64,000 nucleotides of DNA, taken from the NCBI RefSeq assembly GCF_004187715.1, contig NZ_QZWF01000005.1, positions 124,001 through 188,000 on the forward strand, given 5' to 3'. A model generated the notes under the pieces. That model made no database searches and was not told the origin of the DNA. It worked only from the letters and a program-made list of their open reading frames with translations. Below, piece after piece: positions 54,720 to 63,979 of this stretch. Positions within the stretch are counted from its first letter, which is position 1. The number at the start of each line of letters is the position of its first letter. This DNA comes from Streptomyces sp. F001. Lineage in GTDB: Bacteria; Actinomycetota; Actinomycetes; Streptomycetales; Streptomycetaceae. The position numbers were made by a program, and so were the translations under genes.

Positions 54720-54750
54720 CTGGCCGCCAGTTGACGACACTGGCGGCCAG
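54720..54750 (+). terminator. Terminator after the VCBS-like gene
   Basis: CTGGCCGCCAGT (54720-54731) pairs perfectly with ACTGGCGGCCAG (54739-54750), with a 7-nt loop. It lies 9 bases past the stop of the plus-strand gene and just before the convergent acyltransferase gene. Confidence 0.85.
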
Positions 54751-54803
54751 GTGCACGTGCGACAGAAGAAAGGAAACGGTCTCCAGCCAGGTCCCGGTAT
54801 CTC

Positions 54804-55997
54804 CTACCTGGCGTGTGTGCGCCTCTTGCGACCCCCGTCCGGCCACAGCTGCGGCTTCCTCTTCGCCGCCAGGTCCTCCGCCCAACCGAACCAGACGATG
54901 CAGCCCCCGATGAGCACCCAAGTGAGGGCCAGGGTCGGCCATGGGCTCTCCAACAGCCACGAGTAGTGCTGCTCCAACGTCTCCACACTCCACAGCCGGT
55001 CCCACAGCGTCGCGGCCACGAGAATGCAGATGTTGTGCCAGAGGTAGATCGTCACGGCGCGGGAATTAAGGAGCTCGATCAGGCCGGACCAGCGGTGCAG
55101 CCGGTGGGGCCACTCGGACCAGGACGGGCTGACGTGCAACAGCAGCAAAACCGTTCCGAAGGACCACATGGCCTGGGCCAGGGGCATGCTGTCCAGATCG
55201 TGGTCCGTGGTGAAGTTGTGGCTCACGGCGTACCAGAGGCCCAGGCCTGCGATGAACGGGGCGACGGACGGGATGACGTAGCGCGGCAGGCGCTTCAGGA
55301 CGCCTTCCTGGTACGCCATGCCGAGGATCCAACAAGCGCCGAACGTGCTGAAGTCCGTGACGGCGGAGTCGATTCGCTCGCCGGGCAGGGAGAGCAGGCC
55401 GGATTCGAGGGCGGCCGACAGGGCGATCGGCATCAGGATCGTCGGCCACGGCAGCCGGCGCAGAGCTCGCAACAGGAAGGGGGAAAGGAGGACGTACCAG
55501 ACATAGGCGCGGACGTACCACAGCGGTCCGGCCAGTTCCGTGGCCCAGTCCTCACCGAGGAGACCTTGAATGCCGGGCAGGCCCTCGGCGTACGGCGGGT
55601 CGCTGAGCGGCAGGATCCAAAACGTGAGGTGGAGCCACCACGAACCGGGGTGGCCGTCGTCCTCCGGTCCCCAACCCTGCAACAGCATCCCCGCCACGCC
55701 GATCGCACCCAGTAGCCACAGCGGAGGAAGCAGTCGGCGGAGCCGGCCTCGTACGACGGACAACGGCGGGCGCTTGAGCGAGCGGGCCATGAGATTGCCC
55801 GCGAGGGCGAACATCACGCCCATGGACGGGAACACCAACGGCAGCCACGCCCAGCCTGTCAGGTGGTAGAGGACTACTCGAAAGAGGGCGATGGCGCGGA
55901 GCAGGTCGAAGTAGCGGTCTCTGACCCGCCCCTGGGAATGGGAGGGTGGCTGATCTGGGGCGTCCGTGCCGGACGGCATGGTGGCTGGGCTGCTCAT
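54804..55997 (-). CDS. Acyltransferase 3 family membrane protein
   Basis: Integral membrane O-acyltransferase, 397 aa, with about ten hydrophobic helices. The N-terminal catalytic His is in FRVVLYHLTGWAWL after the family opening RDRYFDLLRAIAL. The end contains NSRAVTIYLWHN, typical of the OafA-related group. It would acylate a sugar or glycan at the membrane. The ATG overlaps the upstream glycosyltransferase stop by 4 bases, so the two work together, presumably on the polymer made by that enzyme. A decayed tail of a relative is at 39968-40372. Confidence 0.85.
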   Translation of the reverse strand: MSSPATMPSGTDAPDQPPSHSQGRVRDRYFDLLRAIALFRVVLYHLTGWAWLPLVFPSMGVMFALAGNLMARSLKRPPLSVVRGRLRRLLPPLWLLGAIGVAGMLLQGWGPEDDGHPGSWWLHLTFWILPLSDPPYAEGLPGIQGLLGEDWATELAGPLWYVRAYVWYVLLSPFLLRALRRLPWPTILMPIALSAALESGLLSLPGERIDSAVTDFSTFGACWILGMAYQEGVLKRLPRYVIPSVAPFIAGLGLWYAVSHNFTTDHDLDSMPLAQAMWSFGTVLLLLHVSPSWSEWPHRLHRWSGLIELLNSRAVTIYLWHNICILVAATLWDRLWSVETLEQHYSWLLESPWPTLALTWVLIGGCIVWFGWAEDLAAKRKPQLWPDGGRKRRTHAR

Positions 55998-58195
55998 CCC
56001 ACCGGCCTCCGGTCCTCACTGCTCGTAGTCCGCGGGCTGGGGACCGCCCCCAACGGCGCCCCGACCGCTCCCGTCCGCCGCAGCTTCTGCCACCGCAGCC
56101 GACCGCCCGTCAGGGCGGTGATCCAGGACTGGAGGAGGACCACGTACATGAGTTGGCGGTAGAGGATCTGCTGGAGGGGAAGCGAGATGAGGTGGGTCAT
56201 GCGTTCGCGGTCCAGGCGGAACGCGTACGCCGCGCAGAAGAGCTGGATGGCCAGGACGCCCAGCCAGGCCATGATCGTCTTTCCGGTCGGGCCGAAGATG
56301 ATGCCGTACAACAAGAACACGTCGATCAGCGGGGCCAGGAGTGGGGCCAGCACCATGAACAGGGACACCAGCGGCAGGCCCACGCGGCCGAAGCGGCCCG
56401 ACGGGCCTCGGTCCAGAAGGGCGCGGCGGTGCTTCCAGATGGCCTGCATCGTGCCGTACGACCAGCGGTAACGCTGCGACCACAGCTGCTGGACCGTTTC
56501 CGGGGCCTCGGTCCAGGCGCGGGCGTTCTCCGCGTAGACGACTCGCCAGCCGTCGCGGTGCAACGCCATGGTGATGTCGGTGTCCTCGGCGAGGGTGTCG
56601 TCGCTCATGCCGCCGACTCGTTCCAACGCCGATCGGCGGAACGCGCCGACCGCGCCGGGGATCGTCGGCATGCAGCGCAGGATGTCGTACATGCGGCGGT
56701 CGAGGTTGAAGCCCATCACGTACTCGATGTGCTGCCAGGCCCCGATGAGGGAGTCCCGGTTGCCGACCTTCGCATTGCCCGCGACGGCGCCCACGCGCGA
56801 ATCGCCGAAGGGCTGGACGAGTTCGCGGACCGTGGACGGTTCGAAGACGGTGTCGCCGTCCATCATCACGATGATGTCGTAACGGGCGTTCGCCAGGCCC
56901 CGGTTGAGCGCCGCCGGCTTGCCCGCGTTGAGCTGGCGTACCACCCGGACGTTCGGCAGGCCCATCGCCTCGACGATCCGTGCCGTGCCGTCGGAGGAGC
57001 CGTCGTCGACGACGATCACCTCGATCGGGTGCTCGCTCGCCATCAGGGAACGGACGGTGTTCTCGATGCACTTGGCCTCGTTGTACGCCGGGACCAGCAC
57101 CGACACCGGTTCGGTGACCGGCGGTCCCCAGCGGAAGCCGGGGCGCCGGACGCGGCGGGCGTGCCAGCCGGAGAGGACGAGCATCAGGACGAAGCGGCCG
57201 ATGACGAGGGAGCCGACCGCCGCCAGGCCGACCACCAGCACGTCGGTGATGTTCTCCGAGGCCTGGACGAGAACGATCCATGCCTTGCCCTTCCACAGCT
57301 CCAGGCCGCTGACCTGCGTGTGCGCGCTGGGCGCGTCGAGGGCCTCGGTGAGGTTGTCGAACTCGTAGCCCCGGTCCTTCATGTCCGGCAGGAACCGGTC
57401 CAGCGCCACCACCGTCTGGCTGCGGTCGCCGCCGGAGTCGTGCATCAGGACGATCGCGCCCTTGCCGTCGGCCGGGGTGGAGCGGCGGATGATCTCGTCG
57501 GCGCCGGGCCTGCGCCAGTCCTCGCTGTCGGTGTTGTTGACGACGGTGATGTAGCCGCGCCTGCCGATGTACTCCGTCACCGGCCAGGACTTGTTGTCCA
57601 TCGCGGCGGAGAACGAGGAGTACGGCGGGCGGAAGAGCGAGGTGCGGATGCCGGCGGCGCCGGATATCGCGAGCTGGTTCTGGGACAGCTCCCAGTCGAT
57701 GCGCTGCTTCGACTGGTAGGAGAGGTCGGGGTGGTTGAAGGTGTGCAGGCCGACCTCGTGGCCCTCCTCCACCATGCGTTTGACCAGGTCGGGATAGCGC
57801 GAGGCCATGGTGCCGGTGACGAAGAAGACGGCGTGCGCGTCGTGCTTCTTCAGTACGTCCAGGACCTTCGGCGTCCAGACCGGGTCCGGGCCGTCGTCGA
57901 AGGTGAGGACGAGACGGTGGTCGGGCACGCTCAGGCTCGCGGTGCGGCCGCTGCGCGTGTCGATGACCGGGCCGCCGTTCAGGATCCGCTCCGGTACGCG
58001 GTCGGTGGCGGCCGGGGGGCGGACGCGGTGGTCGGCCAGGATCTCGCTGTGCACATAGCCGCGCAGCATCAGCATCGCCATCAGGGCGACGAGGACGAGC
58101 ACGGGCAGCAGATAGCGCAGGGGCAGGCGGCGGCGTCGGGAGCCGTCGCGGGCTCCGGTCCGGCCGGCCCCTTGACGGCTTGGGCGGGATGCCAT
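55994..58195 (-). CDS. Bifunctional polysaccharide deacetylase / family 2 glycosyltransferase
   Basis: Membrane protein of 733 aa. After an N-terminal anchor (about 25-45) comes a NodB-type deacetylase: LTFDDGPDPVWT, HTFNHPDL, RPPYSSF and VLMHDSGGDRSQT. A membrane segment (VVGLAAVGSLVIGRFVLML) leads to a GT2 domain with VLVPAYNEAKCI, VVDDGSSDGT, MMDGDTVFE, EDTDITMAL and the processive-type QQLWSQRYRW. Three to four C-terminal helices follow. It resembles poly-GlcNAc-like synthases fused to a deacetylase. ATG 58195 is chosen; the frame is open further upstream because of frameshifts in the preceding gene. Confidence 0.85.
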   Translation of the reverse strand: MASRPSRQGAGRTGARDGSRRRRLPLRYLLPVLVLVALMAMLMLRGYVHSEILADHRVRPPAATDRVPERILNGGPVIDTRSGRTASLSVPDHRLVLTFDDGPDPVWTPKVLDVLKKHDAHAVFFVTGTMASRYPDLVKRMVEEGHEVGLHTFNHPDLSYQSKQRIDWELSQNQLAISGAAGIRTSLFRPPYSSFSAAMDNKSWPVTEYIGRRGYITVVNNTDSEDWRRPGADEIIRRSTPADGKGAIVLMHDSGGDRSQTVVALDRFLPDMKDRGYEFDNLTEALDAPSAHTQVSGLELWKGKAWIVLVQASENITDVLVVGLAAVGSLVIGRFVLMLVLSGWHARRVRRPGFRWGPPVTEPVSVLVPAYNEAKCIENTVRSLMASEHPIEVIVVDDGSSDGTARIVEAMGLPNVRVVRQLNAGKPAALNRGLANARYDIIVMMDGDTVFEPSTVRELVQPFGDSRVGAVAGNAKVGNRDSLIGAWQHIEYVMGFNLDRRMYDILRCMPTIPGAVGAFRRSALERVGGMSDDTLAEDTDITMALHRDGWRVVYAENARAWTEAPETVQQLWSQRYRWSYGTMQAIWKHRRALLDRGPSGRFGRVGLPLVSLFMVLAPLLAPLIDVFLLYGIIFGPTGKTIMAWLGVLAIQLFCAAYAFRLDRERMTHLISLPLQQILYRQLMYVVLLQSWITALTGGRLRWQKLRRTGAVGAPLGAVPSPRTTSSEDRRPVG

Positions 58196-58215
58196 CAGAG
58201 GTGGTACTCCAGGGA

Positions 58216-59221
58216 CTACAGGGACGGGGTGGTGAGCGCGGCGGCAGCCTGGTCCTGGGCGGCGGGGACGGCTGGGCGGGCCGTCCGCCACCGTGCCGGT
58301 GCCGGCGCTCGTGCCCCCTGTCACCGCCCGCCGACGGGGACGGGTCGGCCGAGGGGCCGCCGGTGGGGCTCGGGTCGGGCGAGTTGGTGACCGGCGACGA
58401 CGGAACGGGCGGGGCCGGGTCGCTGGTGCGGGGCCGGGATCGTCGCGTCGCGGTGGGCGTGGGGTCGGCGGACGTGCCCTGCGCGTCGGGGGTGGTGCGG
58501 TGCCGGGGCGGTGGCGTCGGCGTCGCCCGGCACCGGGTGGTGTCGGCGCGGCCGTCGGCGTGCTGCCCGGGGTTTCGACGCCGGGGGCGGTGGGCTGCGC
58601 CGACTGTGCGGGCAGCGGAGGGCTGTCGACCTTGCCGGCCGGTTTGCCGTTCTGGTCCGGGACGGGCAGCCAGGGGGCGTTGGAGCTGCCGGACAGGAGC
58701 GTCGCGACCATGACGACGGCGTAGATCGCGCAGGCCAGGCCCACGGCCATGCCTATGCGGCGGAACGTGCGGCTTCTGCGCCCCGACTCGTCCACGAACA
58801 CAGGCCCGTCGGAGGCGTCCTGCGCCCCGCCCGGCCGCGCGGGTCCCGGCTGCCCGGGGACCAGCTGACCCAGGTGCAGGCCTACGGCGTCGAGCTGGAC
58901 GGTGACCTCGTGGGGGTCGTGGGTGGGGTCGCCGGATATCTCGGGGGACATCTCGGTGTGCCTGCCCGCCGCACCGCCGGCACGTCTACCAGGGTGTCCG
59001 CTCTCCTCGGGTTCCGCCCAGGGATCGCGTAGGGCGATCGCCCTGGTCTCCGGATCGCGGTCGTCGTCCTGTACGGCCGACGTACTCGCGGTCTCCGGGA
59101 AGGCCTGGGTCTGACCGACCCGGTCCCGACCCCGGCCCGGCAGCCCCCGCACTTCCCCCGTCGGGGACGCAGGCTCGGGCCACTCTGCTTCAGGTCGGGC
59201 GTCTTCTCGCCACTTGCTCAC
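58216..59221 (-). pseudogene. Single-pass Pro/Ser/Thr-rich membrane protein with multiple frameshifts
   Basis: From GTG 59221 (GGGGGAA about 9 bases upstream) a soluble acidic N-terminus leads to one membrane helix (MAVGLACAIYAVVMVATLL) near residue 195. A Pro-rich outer part follows. Three-frame reading shows natural codon use jumping frames near 58530, 58315 and 58268 (TTPDAQGTSADPTP, then GTSAGTGTVADGP, then AAQDQAAAALTTPSL and a stop at 58216). As given, the first frame never stops and fuses to the glycosyltransferase (1076 aa). Base-calling errors are a likely cause. It lies just upstream of the glycosyltransferase. Confidence 0.6.
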
Positions 59222-59377
59222 GCGCGCACTTCCCCCCACGGGACAGTTCCGGGTGCGCAGACGACACCGAGCACCCGTCGACCGAACCAAGCCCCCATGA
59301 GGTTCGAGCGCCCCGTTTACCACACCGTGCTCGGGCCATGAATGTAGCGCACGCGGAGGTTGTGTGTGTGCGGGGTG

Positions 59378-60349
59378 TCATTTCTGGACATTCGGCGAGC
59401 GCCTGTCGATGGCGGGGATCCAGCCCCCCACCGGCAGCCGCAGCCACCCCTTCTCGGCCGCCAGCCCGGCAGCCGCCCGACGCAGCGCGTCGAACGCCGG
59501 ATGTACCAGCCCCTTCCGCCACACCAACGACACCGGTGACAGCGGAACGGGGTCGACGAGCGGCCGCCGTACCGTCCGGGGCATGTCCGGGAAGTCCACC
59601 ACGGCAAGCACCGGGCAGCGGGTCTTGGCCATGATCCGCTCGAACTCCTCGTCGCCGACGGCCAGGGGAAGCGGTGGCGCGATCTCGATCCCCCGCCCCT
59701 CGAACAGTCGGCGCGCCAGGTCGGTCCACTCCGGCGTCCGCGGGTTCCCCGCCCCCGCGTACACGGTCTCGCCCGCCAGCTCGGCGAGCGGCACCGCCTC
59801 CAGGGAGACCAGCCGGTGGTCCTCGGGCAGCACGATCGCCATCGGCTCGTACCGGACGAACTGGTGCTCCAGCCGGGCCTGCAGCGCCGGTTCCAGCCCC
59901 GCGAAGTGCCCGAACGACGCGTCGAGCCGCCCGGCGAGCAGCTCCCCCGCCGCGCCGGTCAGCCCGCTCTCGTAGCGGGCCATCAGCTCATGTTCCGGGG
60001 CGAGTTCACGGGCCCGGTGCAGCACCTGGCGCGGGGTGCCGAGCCCCGGGGAGTTCAGGTCGACCAGCAGGGGGCGGGCCTGCCCGAAGGCGGCGAGAAG
60101 CTCCTCCTGCGCCGTCAGCACCCGGCGTGCGTACGGCAGCAGCCGCTCGCCGTCCGCCGTCAGCGTCACCTGCCGGGTGGTCCGTACGAACAGCTCGGCG
60201 CCCACCTCCCGCTCCAGCCGCCGTACGTCCCTGCTGAGCGCCTGCTGGGCGACGTAGAGACGGGCCGCGGCGCGGGTGAAGTGCAGCTCCTCGGCGACGG
60301 TGACGAAGGCGCGCAGGAGGCGGGGGTCGAGGTGGGGCGGGGCGGGCAT
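59378..60349 (-). CDS. LysR-family transcriptional regulator
   Basis: DNA-binding regulator, 323 aa. The N-terminal winged helix is about residues 8-66 (LLRAFVTVAEELHFTRAAARLY...LSRDVRRLE), followed by the LysR effector-binding domain. It is divergent from an MFS exporter gene with 83 bp between starts, the classic arrangement in which the regulator controls the transporter. ATG 60349. The ligand is unknown, plausibly the exported compound. Confidence 0.85.
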   Translation of the reverse strand: MPAPPHLDPRLLRAFVTVAEELHFTRAAARLYVAQQALSRDVRRLEREVGAELFVRTTRQVTLTADGERLLPYARRVLTAQEELLAAFGQARPLLVDLNSPGLGTPRQVLHRARELAPEHELMARYESGLTGAAGELLAGRLDASFGHFAGLEPALQARLEHQFVRYEPMAIVLPEDHRLVSLEAVPLAELAGETVYAGAGNPRTPEWTDLARRLFEGRGIEIAPPLPLAVGDEEFERIMAKTRCPVLAVVDFPDMPRTVRRPLVDPVPLSPVSLVWRKGLVHPAFDALRRAAAGLAAEKGWLRLPVGGWIPAIDRRSPNVQK

Positions 60350-60432
60350 CCGGCGAACTTACAACACGGGTGCGTGAATCGGTACGGAGTAAGTGTTGGA
60401 CCCGGTGATCGTTCACGGGCGACGGTTGCCCC

Positions 60433-61773
60433 ATGCCGGACAGCCCTCAGCCCCTCCGCACCGCCACCCCTCAGCCCCTCCACACCGTCACCGCGGACTC
60501 CCTCGTCACCGTCGACTTCTCCCCCCGCTCCGGCGACCGCCGGCCCAGCCCGTACCGCCGCCTGTTCACGATCCCCGGCACCCGGGCCTTCACGGCCGGG
60601 AACCTGATCGCCCGGCTTCCCATGGGCATGTTCAGCGTGAGCGCGGTCGTGATGATCGCCGGCACGCGGGGCTCGTACGCCCTCGCCGGCGCCGTCACCG
60701 CGACCGGCCTCGCGGCGACCGCGGTGGTCGCTCCGTGGGTCGCCCGGCTCATCGACCGCCACGGCCAGGCCCGGATCGCCGTACCGGCCACGCTGCTGGC
60801 GGTCCTCGGCAGCCTGGCCCTGCTGCTCTGCGTGCACTACGACGCCCCCGACTGGACCCTCTTCGCCGCCTACGCCGCCACCGCGACGACCCCCAACATC
60901 GGCGGCATGTCCCGCGCCCGCTGGGCCCATCTGCTGCGCGGCGACGCCGAGGCCCTGCACACCGCGAACTCCTTCGAGCAGGCCGCGGACGAGCTGTGCT
61001 TCATGCTGGGCCCGGTGCTCGCGGCCCTGCTGTGCGGGACGCTCTTCCCGGAGGCGGGCACGCTGGCCGGCGCGGTGCTGCTGCTCACCGGCATGCTGCT
61101 GTTCACCGCACAGCGTTCGACGCAGCCGCCCGTCGGACCCCTCCGGAAAACCCGGTCCCCGCTCCGCTCACCCGGCATCCCCCGGCTGCTCACCGCCTTC
61201 CTGGCCACCGGCGCGGTGTTCGGCTCGATGGAGGTGGTCACGATCGCCTTCGCCGACGCACAGGGCAGCCGCGCGGCGGCGGGTGTCCTGCTCAGCCTCC
61301 AGGCGGCGGCCTCGGGCGCGGCCGGGCTGCTGTTCGGCACGCTGCGGCCGACGGGCCCGGCGGAACGCCGGCTGCCGTGGTGCATGGCCGCCATGGCGGC
61401 CCTCATGGCCCTCCCCCTACTGGCCGCGAACCTGACGCCGTCCCTCGTCGCCCTGGCGGCCGCACTGCTCCTGGCCGGCACGGCAACGGCGCCCACGATG
61501 GTCACCGCCATGACGCTTCTCCAGCACCGCACGCCCGCCGACCGGCTCAACGAGGGCATGACCCTCGCCGTGACCGCCCTCCTCGGCGGCATCGCCTGCG
61601 GCAGCGCCGTCGGCGGCTGGGCGGTGGAGCAGCTGTCGGTGACGGCCGGGTACGGCGTGCCCGTCGCGGCGGCCACCCTGGCGCTGGCGGTCTCGCTCGG
61701 TTCGTTCGGCGGCCCGAACCGCCTCACGGATTCCCGCGCAAGTTCCAGCGCAAGTTCCCGCGCAACCCATTGA
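60433..61773 (+). CDS. MFS transporter next to LysR regulator
   Basis: Membrane transporter of 446 aa with about 12 helices. A soluble Pro/Thr-rich N-terminus of about 45 residues precedes the first helix. ARLIDRHGQARI matches the motif-A position. The ATG is at 60433. Control by the divergent LysR protein is likely, with the operator in the 83-bp gap. The C-terminal tail is Ser/Arg-rich (SRASSSASSRATH), encoded by a short direct repeat (AGTTCC/CGCGCAA). Substrate is unknown. Confidence 0.8.
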   Translation: MPDSPQPLRTATPQPLHTVTADSLVTVDFSPRSGDRRPSPYRRLFTIPGTRAFTAGNLIARLPMGMFSVSAVVMIAGTRGSYALAGAVTATGLAATAVVAPWVARLIDRHGQARIAVPATLLAVLGSLALLLCVHYDAPDWTLFAAYAATATTPNIGGMSRARWAHLLRGDAEALHTANSFEQAADELCFMLGPVLAALLCGTLFPEAGTLAGAVLLLTGMLLFTAQRSTQPPVGPLRKTRSPLRSPGIPRLLTAFLATGAVFGSMEVVTIAFADAQGSRAAAGVLLSLQAAASGAAGLLFGTLRPTGPAERRLPWCMAAMAALMALPLLAANLTPSLVALAAALLLAGTATAPTMVTAMTLLQHRTPADRLNEGMTLAVTALLGGIACGSAVGGWAVEQLSVTAGYGVPVAAATLALAVSLGSFGGPNRLTDSRASSSASSRATH

Positions 61774-61802
61774 CGCCCTCACAGCTCCCCCATACCTTCC
61801 CC

Positions 61803-61820
61803 CGTCGAAGCGCTTCGACG
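61803..61820 (+). promoter_or_regulatory. Perfect 18-bp palindrome, LacI-type operator
   Basis: CGTCGAAGCGCTTCGACG is perfectly self-complementary and centred on the GC of AGCGCT, as in LacI-family operators. It lies 24 bases before the ATG of the LacI-family gene, in place for autoregulation. Confidence 0.7.
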
Positions 61821-61843
61821 TTTCTCTCCCTGGAGCTGGACTG

Positions 61844-62854
61844 ATGGTCAAGATCACGGACGTGGCCCGGCACGCCGGGGTCTCCCCCAGCACCGTGTCC
61901 TACGCGCTCAGCGGCAAACGCCCGATCTCCGAGGAGACCCGGCAGCGCGTCGAGGCGTCCATCCGCGCCCTCGGCTACCGCCCGCACGCCGGCGCCCGCG
62001 CGCTGGCCACCAGCAGGTCGAAGGTGCTGGCGCTGGTGGTGCCGTTACGGGCCGGGATCCATGTGCCGGTGGTGATGCAGTTCGCGGTGTCGGTGGTGAC
62101 CACGGCACGCGGACACGACCACGATGTGCTGCTGCTGACGCAGGAGGAGGGCGAGGAGGGCCTCCGGCGGGTCGCGGACACCGCGCTGGTGGACGCGCTG
62201 ATCGTGATGGACGTCCAACTCGCCGACCCCCGGCTGCCGTTGCTGCGCTCACTGGACCGGCCGTCGGTGCTGATCGGCTTCCCCGCCGAGCCGGCCGGCC
62301 TGACCTGCATCGACCTCGACTTCAAGGCGGCCGGCGAGCGTTGCGTGGAGCATCTGGCCGGGCTCGGGCACCGGGTGGTGGCGCTGGTCGGCTCACCGCC
62401 GGAGGTGTACGTACGGCAGACGGCGTTCGCCCAGCGGGTGGTGCAGGGCTTCACGGCCGCCGCCGACCGGGGGCGGCTCGCCTCGTCCGTGCACCCGTGC
62501 GCGGCGTCACCCGCGGCGGCTCGCGCTGTCGCGGAGCAACTGCTGTGGGAGCAGCCCGCGTTGACGGGCGTCGTCGTCCACAACGAGGCGATCCTGGAGC
62601 CGCTGATCGACGCCTTCGAGGAGCTGGGGCTGCGGGTGCCGGGTGACCTGTCCGTCACCGCGATCTGCCCGGACGAGCTGGCCGAGTCGCTGCGGGTGCC
62701 GGTGACGTCGATCGCGCTGCCGTCTGGTGAGGTGGGGGCGCGGGCGGTGGAGTTGCTGGTGAAGAAGCTGGGCGGAAAGGCCGTACCGGAGGCGACGTTG
62801 CTGGCGCCGAGGATGACGGAGCGGGGGAGTACGGCGCGGCGGGCGGTTGCGTGA
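61844..62854 (+). CDS. LacI-family transcriptional regulator
   Basis: DNA-binding regulator, 336 aa. The helix-turn-helix and hinge are canonical: ITDVARHAGVSPSTVSYAL, then ALATSRSK. The rest is a periplasmic-binding-like sugar sensor domain (LIVMDVQLADPRLPLL, VVHNEAILEPLIDAFEELG). ATG 61844 has GGAG 8 bases upstream. No sugar-utilisation operon is adjacent, so besides autoregulation through the palindrome upstream, its targets are unknown. Confidence 0.88.
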   Translation: MVKITDVARHAGVSPSTVSYALSGKRPISEETRQRVEASIRALGYRPHAGARALATSRSKVLALVVPLRAGIHVPVVMQFAVSVVTTARGHDHDVLLLTQEEGEEGLRRVADTALVDALIVMDVQLADPRLPLLRSLDRPSVLIGFPAEPAGLTCIDLDFKAAGERCVEHLAGLGHRVVALVGSPPEVYVRQTAFAQRVVQGFTAAADRGRLASSVHPCAASPAAARAVAEQLLWEQPALTGVVVHNEAILEPLIDAFEELGLRVPGDLSVTAICPDELAESLRVPVTSIALPSGEVGARAVELLVKKLGGKAVPEATLLAPRMTERGSTARRAVA

Positions 62855-62893
62855 ACGACGTGAGGCGGCCTTGCTCGGTCCCGGAACCGCTCT

Positions 62894-62935
62894 CTTCACC
62901 CCGGGCCCCGAGGGAACCGGGGGCCCGGGGTGAAG
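62894..62935. terminator. Bidirectional terminator between lacI-type gene and esterase
   Basis: CTTCACCCCGGGCCCC (62894-62909) pairs perfectly over 16 bp with GGGGCCCGGGGTGAAG (62920-62935), with a 10-nt loop. It lies between two convergent genes and can serve both. Its position also supports the esterase ending near 62997 and not reading through to 62507. Confidence 0.85.
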
Positions 62936-62996
62936 GGAGGACGCACCCACAGGGCGCGCCACCGGACAAGTGCCGGCGGCGACAGAGCACTTCGGC

Positions 62997-63979
62997 TCAG
63001 CCCAGCCCCCAGGCCCGCCCATCCGGAATGCTGCGCACAGGTTCACGTCGAGGACATACGCCCCGGCGCTCCCGCACTGCTCGCTCCCGCTCCCCGGATC
63101 GACGGGCTGCCCGTGTCCCATCCCGGTGATGCTGTACGTCTCCACGACCGCACGCCCGCCCGCGTCCTTGAAGACCTGGTGGGGATAGCCGGCGACGGTG
63201 TCGCTGACGTCGGCGGCCTGATCGGCCCCGTGCACATCGGTCCACTGCCGCATCAGGTCGGTCATGTTGACGGGCTTCACGGTGTAGTCGGCCGTGCCCT
63301 GGAAGGCGATCAGTGTGGGCCAGGGGCCGGTGTGCCCGGGCCGGGCGGCGCGCACGCGGTCGCCCCACTGCTTCGGGGTCTGTGTGGCCCCGACATACAT
63401 GCACACATACGGCGACCCGGCGGCCTGCGCACACCCGTACGGCAGCCCGGCGACGACCCCGCCCGCCGTGAACTTCTCCGGGTACGCCGCCATCATCACG
63501 GCGGTCATCCCGCCCCCCGCGGACAGCCCGGTGACATAGACGCGCGACGCGTCGCCGGAGGTGTCGGCGAGCTGCCGGTCGACCATCTGCGCGACGGACG
63601 CGGCCTCGCCCTGGCCGCGTGCGATGTCGCCGCTCTGGAACCAGTTGAAGCAGGACGAGGCGTTGTTGGCGGTCTGCTGCTGCGGCAGCACGACGGAGAA
63701 GCCCCAGCGGTCGGCGAGCTGCATCCATCCGCTGCCGGTGCCGTACCCGGAGGCGTTCTGCGTGCACCCGTGCAGCGCGACGACGACGGGCCGGCCGGCG
63801 GGCAGCCCGTCGGGGACGTACCGGAACATGCGCAGGGCGCCGGGGTTGGAGCCGAACCCGGTCACTTCCTGGAGCGAGGCGGCCGTGGCTCTGCCCGGCG
63901 TGAGGAAGGCTGCGATCAGGGCGATGAGAAGAGTGGTCAGGACGGCGACGCGACGACTTGCGGCTCTGGTCTGTGTCAT
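62997..63979 (-). pseudogene. Secreted PHB-depolymerase-like esterase with 3' frameshift
   Basis: Extracellular alpha/beta hydrolase of the PHB depolymerase/feruloyl esterase family. The signal peptide ends RATAA. HGCTQNASGY and SSCFNWFQ precede the nucleophile GLSAGGGMT, and GMGHGQPVD carries the likely catalytic His. Near 63018-63020 the frame slips. One extra base in the CCC run would give the usual short ending GRAWGLG plus stop at 62997. As written, the frame runs antisense through the LacI gene to 62507, which is implausible. Real 3' mutation or base-calling error. Confidence 0.78.

Noticed and set aside
62507..62996. Extension of the esterase reading frame through the LacI gene
   Set aside because: The sequence is Arg/His/Gln-rich antisense, crosses a strong terminator and overlaps a well-supported gene; a frameshift explains it better.
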